The translations under genes and the position numbers were made by a program. A stretch of 7,284 bases of DNA from Deinococcus planocerae (GTDB taxonomy: Bacteria; Deinococcota; Deinococci; Deinococcales; Deinococcaceae): positions 1 through 7,284 of the forward strand of contig NZ_PNOR01000072.1 in the NCBI RefSeq assembly GCF_002869765.1. Direction: 5' to 3'. A model generated the notes under the pieces. That model saw only the letters and a program-made list of their open reading frames with translations, searched no databases and had not been told where the DNA came from. Below, in pieces: positions 1-7,284 of the stretch (position 1 is the stretch's first letter; each line of letters begins with the position of its first letter).

Positions 1-205
1 TCATCAGGAGCTGCACGAAGGCGTTGGGCACGTTGATCGCCGCGGACAGCACCTGCGGGTTCACGAAGAGGATGTAGCTCATCGTGAGGAAGGTCGTCAG
101 GCCCGCCCTCATCTCGCGCGAGACGGTCGAGCCCGAGGCGCTCAGGCCGAAGTAGCGGTCGAGGCCGGAGGCGGGTGCGGAACGGGATGCGGAAACGTCG
201 GACAT
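1..205 (-). CDS. NCS2/AzgA-family purine base permease, N-terminal part
   Basis: The first 68 codons of a membrane transporter; the rest lies beyond the left edge. After a short polar N-terminus the segment RYFGLSASGSTVSREMRAGL leads into a first hydrophobic stretch containing TTFLTMSYILFVNPQVLSAA (residues about 37-56). This closely matches the start of AzgA/PbuG-type permeases of the NCS2 family, which import guanine, hypoxanthine, xanthine or adenine by proton symport across the inner membrane. The ATG at 205 is preceded by AGGAGA (217-212) with 6 bases of spacing, a good ribosome-binding site. It is the last visible gene of the xdh-guaD operon, 165 bases after the guaD stop. Xanthine or guanine is the substrate suggested by the neighbours, but specificity cannot be read from this fragment. 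The family call is firm; the exact substrate is inference. Confidence 0.86.
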   Translation of the reverse strand, partial: MSDVSASRSAPASGLDRYFGLSASGSTVSREMRAGLTTFLTMSYILFVNPQVLSAAINVPNAFVQLLM

Positions 206-370
206 GCTCGGTCTCCTGTCGGAAAGCCCTCGGCTTGGGGCAGGCCCTCGAAGGCTGGAGAACTCGGGAGAATGGAACGGCCACCCGAGCAGCCGACGTG
301 GCCTGTCCGGGACGCAGTGGCCGTGACCTGATTCAAGCCGGGGGAGCGTCCCGGGCACGCGCGAGCCGGC
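206..370. other. guaD-permease intergenic gap, no gene seen
   Basis: A 165-base gap between two genes of the same direction. I see no convincing coding region, no sigma-70 promoter pair and no hairpin with a T-run that would end transcription, so readthrough from guaD into the permease is the simplest reading. On the transcribed (minus) strand the sequence CGGCCAC at 323-317 and GGCCAC at 303-298 can each pair with GTGGCCG at 284-278. This gives two mutually exclusive stems 60-120 bases before the permease start. The function of these pairings is unknown and GC-rich DNA produces such matches by chance. Confidence 0.45.
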
Positions 371-1686
371 TCACACGCCGACCTCGCTGGGGGTGGCGGG
401 CCGTTCGTACACCTGATCGCCCTCCACCCAGACCCGGGCCACGTCCGCCTGGGTTCCCAGGGTGAAGAGGGCCGCCAGGGCGCGCTCACCACTCTCCGCG
501 TGCCGGAGCACGGTCGCCAGCGTGCTGCCCCCCGGGGGGCGCAGGTACACCGCGTCGAAGGCCTTGCCCGCGCCGAAATCGCCCGTCCGGTCGTGCAAGT
601 CGAGCGCCTGGGCGCCCGCGCGCGTCGCCAGGTACAGCAGGTGTGCCGGGGCGAGCGGCTGCCCCGCCTCGCCGAGGAGCTGCTGCATGAAGTAGGCCTG
701 GAGCCCCTCCTTGAGCATCGAAAAGCCCGTGCCGCCCCCCACGTCGGTGCCCAGCGAGACGTGGACGCCCGCCTCGAGGTGGCGGCGCAGCGGGAAGAGG
801 CCGCTTCCCAGAGACGAGTTGCTGCACGGGCAGTGCGCGGCGGTGCAGCCGCGAGCCGCCATCACGTCCAGCTCGCGCCCGGTCGGGTGGACGTTGTGGG
901 CGAGAACGCTGTGGCGCGTCACCAGCCCGGCCCGCTCATAGGTGTCGAGGTAGTCGCGGGCGCCGGGGAAGAGCCCGCGCACCACCTCGATCTCGCGCGG
1001 GTTTTCGTTGATGTGGCTGGTGAAGCGCACACCCGGGAACTCGCCCGTCAGCGCCGCGCAGGCGTCGAGGACTCCCTCGCTCGCCGACAGGGCAAACCGC
1101 GGCGTGACGGCGTACAGGGCGCGGCCCGTCCCGTGCCAGCGTTCGATCAGCGCCTTCCCCTCGGCGTAGGCCCGCTCCGGTGTGGTGTGCAGTTCGGGCC
1201 TCAAGAGGCGGTCGGAGACGACCTGCCCGGCCACCACCCTCAGGCCGCTGCGGGCCGCCTCCCCGAAAAAGGCGTCCATCGCGGCGGCGTAGTGGCTGCC
1301 GAACACCAGGGCGGTCGTCGTGCCGTTCGCCGCGAGGGCGGACAGGAACTCGCGCGCAACCGCCCCGGCGTAGGTGGCGTCGGCCAGGCGCGCCTCCTCC
1401 GGCAGGGTGTTGCGGTCGAGCCACTCGAGCAGTCCCATCCCCAGCCCGCCCAGCACCCGGACCTGCGGGTAGTGGACATGGGTGTCCACGAAGCCGGGCA
1501 GCAGCACGCCGCCGCGCAGGTCCACGACCTCGGCGCGGGGGTGCGCGCCGCGCAGGTCCGGGTAGGGCGACGCGGCCAGGATGCGGCCCCCCTCGACGAG
1601 CAGGGCGCCGTCGTCCAGGATATGCAGCGCGTCCGGCGCGTCAAACGGGTTCCCAGGCGTGTGCATCAGGGTGGCGCGGTAGAGCT

Positions 1687-1690
<4 letters not shown>
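371..1690 (-). CDS. guaD: Guanine deaminase (guanine to xanthine + ammonia)
   Basis: A 439-residue cytosolic amidohydrolase, the usual length of bacterial guanine deaminase. It hydrolyses guanine to xanthine and ammonia, supplying the substrate for the xanthine dehydrogenase encoded just upstream. Visible signatures, in order: GFVDTHVHYPQ with the metal-binding HxH at residues 71/73; SHINEN with H226 and the probable catalytic E229; AHNVH with H265; the HCPCSNSSLGSG block at 286-297, diagnostic of the GuaD branch of the superfamily; and GTDVGGG with metal ligand D316. All expected metal ligands are present, so the enzyme should be active with one Zn or Fe. The ATG at 1690 overlaps the xdhC stop as ATGA and has a modest AGAGGA site (1700-1695) 4 bases away, suggesting translational coupling. 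A longer open frame continues upstream to about 2284, but that part is out-of-frame sequence inside xdhC. Confidence in the family is high. Confidence 0.96.
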
Positions 1691-2553
<863 letters not shown>

Positions 2554-2554
2554 G

Positions 2555-4950
<2,396 letters not shown>

Positions 4951-4954
<4 letters not shown>

Positions 4955-6357
4955 CCGGTCACCTCCTGGGCGGTCTTCTCGAAGTAGAACTTCAGCAGGG
5001 CCTGTTCCAGCATCGCCGCGCGGTAGGGGGCGCTGGCGCGGTGGTCGCCAAGCGGCGTGCCTTCCCCCCGCAGCACGCGGGCGGCCTCGCGCACCGTCCG
5101 CTCGTTCCAGGGATTGCCGGTCAGCGCCTCCTCCGCCCCGCGCGCCCGCAATGGGGTCGCCGCCACGCCGCCCAGCCCGATGCGGACCGTTCTCACCACG
5201 TCGCCGTCGAGATCCAGGGCGATGGCGACCGCCACGGAGGAGATGTCGTCGAAGCGGCGCTTGGCGATCTTGTAAAAGCCGGTGACGGGGGCGAGGGGCA
5301 GCGGAAGCCGCACCGCGCGGATGAGTTCGCCGGGCTGGCGCTGCGTCTGCCGGTAGCCGGTGAAGTAGGCCGAGAGCGGCACCTCGCGTTCGCCCGCCCG
5401 GGAGGCCAGCACCACCCGCGCGTCCAGGGCGAGCAGCACGGGCAGGCTGTCCCCGATGGGGCTGGCGGTGCCCAGGTTGCCCCCCAGCGTGGCGCTGTTG
5501 CGAATCAGGCGCGAGGCGAAGAGGGGGAAGAGTTCCCCGAGCAGCGGCACCCGGCCCGAGAGCCGCCGCTCGACCTCCGAGAGGCTGAGCGCCGCGCCGA
5601 TCTCCACGTGGCCCCCCTGCCACGCCAGGGTGCGCAGTTCCGGCAGCCCGTCGAGCGCGACCGTGACGGCGGCGCGTGAGTGGCGCAGATTCACGTCCAC
5701 CGCCCAGTCGGTGCCGCCCGCCAGAAGCACGGCCCCGGGGTGCGCGGCGAGCAGGTCGAGCGCCTCCGCGAGCGTCGTGGGGCGCCAGAACTCGCCGCCG
5801 GGGGTGGTCAGGTGGGTGGCCCGCGGAACGGGGGCGGGCCGCTCGCGGCGGCGGGCGAAGGCGTCGCCTTGCGCCGGGCCGCCCAGCGCGAGCGCCGCGT
5901 CCTGAATCGGGCGGTAGCCGGTGCAGCGGCAGAGGTTGCCGCTCAGGGCGTGGATGTCGAAATCCGTGGCGGGCCGGTCCTCGCGGTAGTACTCGGCGGC
6001 CATGCTCACCACGAACCCGGGGGTGCAGTAGCCGCACTGCGATCCACCGCGCACGGCGAGTTCGCGCTGCACCGGGTGGAGGTTGCCCGGCGTCCCCAGG
6101 CCCTCGGCGGTGACGACCTCCTGCCCGTTCAGGGCCGCGAGCAGGACGAGGCAACTGTTCACCGACTCCAGCCGGGTGCCGCCGTCCTCGGCGGGACGGG
6201 CGACCAGGACGGCGCAGGCGCCACACTCGCCCTCCGCGCAGCCCTCCTTGCTGCCGGTCAGGCCCTGGTCACGCAGCCAGTTCAGCAGCGTGGTGTGGGG
6301 CTGGGCTCCGCGCGCCTCGCGGGGCACGCCGTTCACCGTCAGGGTGATGCTGTCCAT
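4951..6357 (-). CDS. xdhA: Xanthine dehydrogenase, [2Fe-2S]/FAD small subunit
   Basis: The electron-transfer subunit, 468 residues. It takes electrons from the molybdenum site in XdhB through two [2Fe-2S] clusters to FAD, and normally on to NAD+. The N-terminal plant-type ferredoxin domain has C40, C45, C48 (GCAEGECGACAV) and C69. The second cluster domain has CGYC (C108, C111) and NLCRCTGYRPI (C143, C145). A linker leads to the FAD domain, with LLAGGTDWAVD (211-221) and RNSATLGGNLGTASPIGDSLPVLLALDA (286-313, cited here by position), followed by the CO-dehydrogenase-flavoprotein C-terminal domain (about 354-455). All eight cluster cysteines are present. The ATG at 6357 is preferred because AAAGGAG (6369-6363) sits 5 bases upstream, with a second GGAGG just before it, and because MDSITLTVNG begins the ferredoxin fold. 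An in-frame ATG at 6477 would add 40 residues of unconserved sequence and has no ribosome-binding site. This is the first gene of the operon. Confidence 0.97.
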
Positions 6358-6375
6358 GCTGGCTCCTTTCCTCCG
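6358..6375 (-). promoter_or_regulatory. xdhA ribosome-binding region (double Shine-Dalgarno)
   Basis: On the minus strand the sequence GGAGGAAAGGAG (6374-6363) ends 5 bases before the xdhA ATG. It offers two overlapping Shine-Dalgarno cores. This decides the start at 6357 over the upstream in-frame ATG at 6477. The element lies directly after CCGCC, which could be paired in an alternative leader structure described separately. Confidence 0.8.
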
Positions 6376-6396
6376 GCGGTGAGTCGCCAAAAAGGC

Positions 6397-6493
<97 letters not shown>

Positions 6494-6511
6494 GGTTGTG
6501 ACTACCCGGCC

Positions 6512-6540
6512 ATAGTACTAAGACGCCTAATTGTTTGCAA
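6512..6540 (-). promoter_or_regulatory. Probable sigma-70-type promoter of the xdh-guaD operon
   Basis: On the minus strand TTGCAA (6540-6535, -35) is followed by a 17-base spacer and TACTAT (6517-6512, -10). Each hexamer matches 4 of 6 consensus bases at ideal spacing. It sits in a locally AT-rich patch in otherwise very GC-rich DNA, pointing toward xdhA. Transcription would begin near 6505, giving a leader of about 150 nt. The perfect 8-bp palindrome TAGTACTA (6513-6520) overlaps the -10 and could be part of a repressor site. Confidence is moderate because no transcript data are available. Confidence 0.6.
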
Positions 6541-6660
6541 GGGGTTTGGAGGGTGGAGTGGACACATGGGCCAGCAGCAAGTGGGCCAGCGCCCAAGGCG
6601 CTACCACCACGTCACCCCCTCGGGCAGCGCTGTGACCGTCCTGCGTGACGGGTAAGTTGA
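6541..6660. other. Intergenic stretch between xdh promoter and IS remnant
   Basis: No convincing gene. Short open frames on both strands cross it, but they have low-complexity composition and no recognisable family. A nine-base direct repeat TGGGCCAGC occurs at 6567-6575 and 6582-6590. The second copy begins a small perfect hairpin, TGGGC-CAGC-GCCCA (6582-6595). There is no T-run after it, so it is not a clear terminator. Confidence 0.4.
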
Positions 6661-6668
6661 CTGTCCTA

Positions 6669-7077
6669 GAGTCTGGGGAACAGGCGATCCAAGTTGAGCC
6701 GTGGACGTCTGCGGCGAGAATGAGAGATGGCGCGACGAGGGTACCCGAGTGAGGTGGATGATGAGACATATCCCTCCTTGCTGCCCCACTGGGCGCTGAG
6801 TCCTGAGGATGCGCCGCAGCGGAAGTATCCGTTGCGAGACGTGCTGAACGCACTCTTGTGGATCAGTCGAACGGGGGCACAGTGGGAGTATCTGCCGAAC
6901 GACTTTGCCCCGCCCGAGATCGTACGATCCCAGGCGCAACGATGGTTTGCCGCTCAATGCCTCGAGAACGCTGTCCATGACTTGCGGCTCTTCACCCGGG
7001 CGCGCAGCAGTTCGGAGATGTCGTTCGCAGCGGTCTTCTTGGGGCGCGGACAATCTGTCGCAGCCCCTTCCAGGTGA
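6669..7077 (+). mobile_element. Truncated IS5-family insertion sequence, left part
   Basis: A left end plus a transposase N-terminus. I place the end at GAG following CTA (6666-6668) because the second, related left end at 7160 has the same CCTAGAG context, and IS5-family elements commonly begin with GA/GG next to a short TA-containing target. The untranslated parts of the two copies share CCTAGAG, CTGG, ATCCAAGTTGA and GGAC in register. The element is cut short: only about 400 bases separate its left end from where recognisable similarity stops, against the roughly 0.8-1 kb expected for a complete IS5-type element. No matching right inverted repeat was identified. The right boundary given is simply the end of the open frame. 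Confidence 0.6.
6727..7077 (+). pseudogene. IS5-family transposase, truncated and frameshifted
   Basis: The open frame gives 116 residues against about 250-270 for an intact family member. Residues 1 to about 94 resemble the N-terminal domain of IS5-family (IS427-like, DUF4096-type) transposases: [18 protein letters not shown], then [35 protein letters not shown] and a helix-rich segment ending [11 protein letters not shown]. This domain is thought to bind the transposon ends. After about residue 95 the reading loses similarity. An ARTI-like piece, expected near the first catalytic Asp, appears instead in another frame around 7041, which suggests one or more single-base indels. The second and third DDE residues are absent, so the product cannot be an active transposase. 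The gene runs divergently from the xdh operon. The family is recognised from memory without an alignment. Confidence 0.75.
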
Positions 7078-7159
7078 CGGGCGAGGGGCACGTTCCCGGC
7101 ACGGCGCTGCGTGCTGGACCCTGCGCCGGGTCGCGGCGCTCAGGTGAGGGCCACACCTA
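7078..7159. other. Spacer between the two IS left ends, no gene seen
   Basis: About 80 very GC-rich bases follow the end of the broken transposase frame and precede the second IS end. They do not resemble the expected middle of an IS5-type transposase in any frame that I can read, nor a terminal inverted repeat. They may be scrambled IS sequence or unrelated chromosomal sequence. Confidence 0.35.
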
Positions 7160-7284
7160 GAGGCTGGATAGAAGGCAATCCAAGTTGAAGGCGCGGACTC
7201 TGGGGCTAGCAGAATGAGGAATGGTCCGGCAAGGCTATCCGAGTGACGTGGACGACGAGACGTACCATTTCCTGCTGCCCTATC
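7160..7284 (+). mobile_element. Second IS5-family element, left end, continues off window
   Basis: A left end related to but clearly diverged from the one at 6669. From CCTAGAG (7156) to the transposase ATG is 65 bases, compared with 62 in the first copy, with shared blocks including ATCCAAGTTGA and a transposase start at the same relative place. The orientation is the same as the first copy. Because the two copies differ at many positions they are separate insertions of related elements and not a recent duplication. The rest lies outside the window. Confidence 0.6.
7221..7284 (+). CDS. IS5-family transposase, N-terminal 21 residues
   Basis: The open reading frame starts with MVRQGYPSDVDDETYHFLLP and is cut by the right edge after 21 full codons. 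It matches the start of the truncated transposase at 6727 in 15 of 21 positions (shared GYPS, VDDETY and LLP), which supports both starts and the family assignment. Where the first copy has PS after DDETY this copy has HF, the form I recall as more usual. Whether this copy is intact cannot be judged here. Confidence 0.7.
   Translation, partial: MVRQGYPSDVDDETYHFLLPY

Noticed and set aside
363..372. GAGCCGGCTC palindrome at the guaD stop as a terminator
   Set aside because: It has no loop and no following T-run on the transcribed strand, so it cannot work as an intrinsic terminator.
4955..6226. The xdhB frame stays open far upstream, suggesting a fusion protein
   Set aside because: The upstream part is the wrong frame of xdhA. 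The true xdhB start at 4954 has an excellent ribosome-binding site and matches the family's N-terminus.
6657..6685. TTGACT at 6657-6662 as a -35 for the transposase
   Set aside because: At the proper spacing the sequence (ACAGGC) bears no resemblance to a -10 hexamer.
6601..7053. 150-codon minus-strand frame across the transposase
   Set aside because: It is antisense to the recognisable transposase N-terminus and has no family features.

Overview
The window is GC-rich DNA, most likely from a Deinococcus-type bacterium. This rests on base composition, on the style of the xanthine dehydrogenase proteins, and on a transposase N-terminus that resembles IS5-family elements common in Deinococcus. 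No rRNA or other marker gene is present, so the assignment is an inference.

About 90% of the window is one minus-strand purine-catabolism operon, read from right to left. The order is xdhA (iron-sulfur/FAD subunit, 6357-4951), xdhB (molybdopterin subunit, 4954-2555), xdhC (molybdenum-cofactor insertion/maturation factor, 2553-1687), guaD (guanine deaminase, 1690-371), then the first 68 codons of an NCS2/AzgA-type purine permease (205-1, cut by the window edge). xdhA/xdhB and xdhC/guaD overlap by 4 bases (ATGA). xdhB/xdhC are one base apart. Only guaD and the permease are separated by a real gap (165 bases). Together the genes describe uptake of purine bases, deamination of guanine to xanthine, and oxidation of hypoxanthine/xanthine to urate. 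XdhC loads the enzyme with its cofactor. No uricase or regulator gene is in view.

Upstream of xdhA (6358-6660) is a non-coding stretch with a believable sigma-70-type promoter facing the operon (TTGCAA, 17 bases, TACTAT). It implies a leader RNA of roughly 150 nt. That leader holds a perfect 12-bp inverted repeat followed by U5, and a possible competing pairing next to the xdhA ribosome-binding site. This is the least explained and most interesting part of the window.

The right end (about 6665-7284) holds two diverged IS5-family left ends in the same orientation, 491 bases apart. The first carries a truncated, probably frameshifted transposase gene. The second runs off the window after 21 codons. 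I see no CRISPR array, tRNA, rRNA, defence system or other clearly new multi-gene system here.
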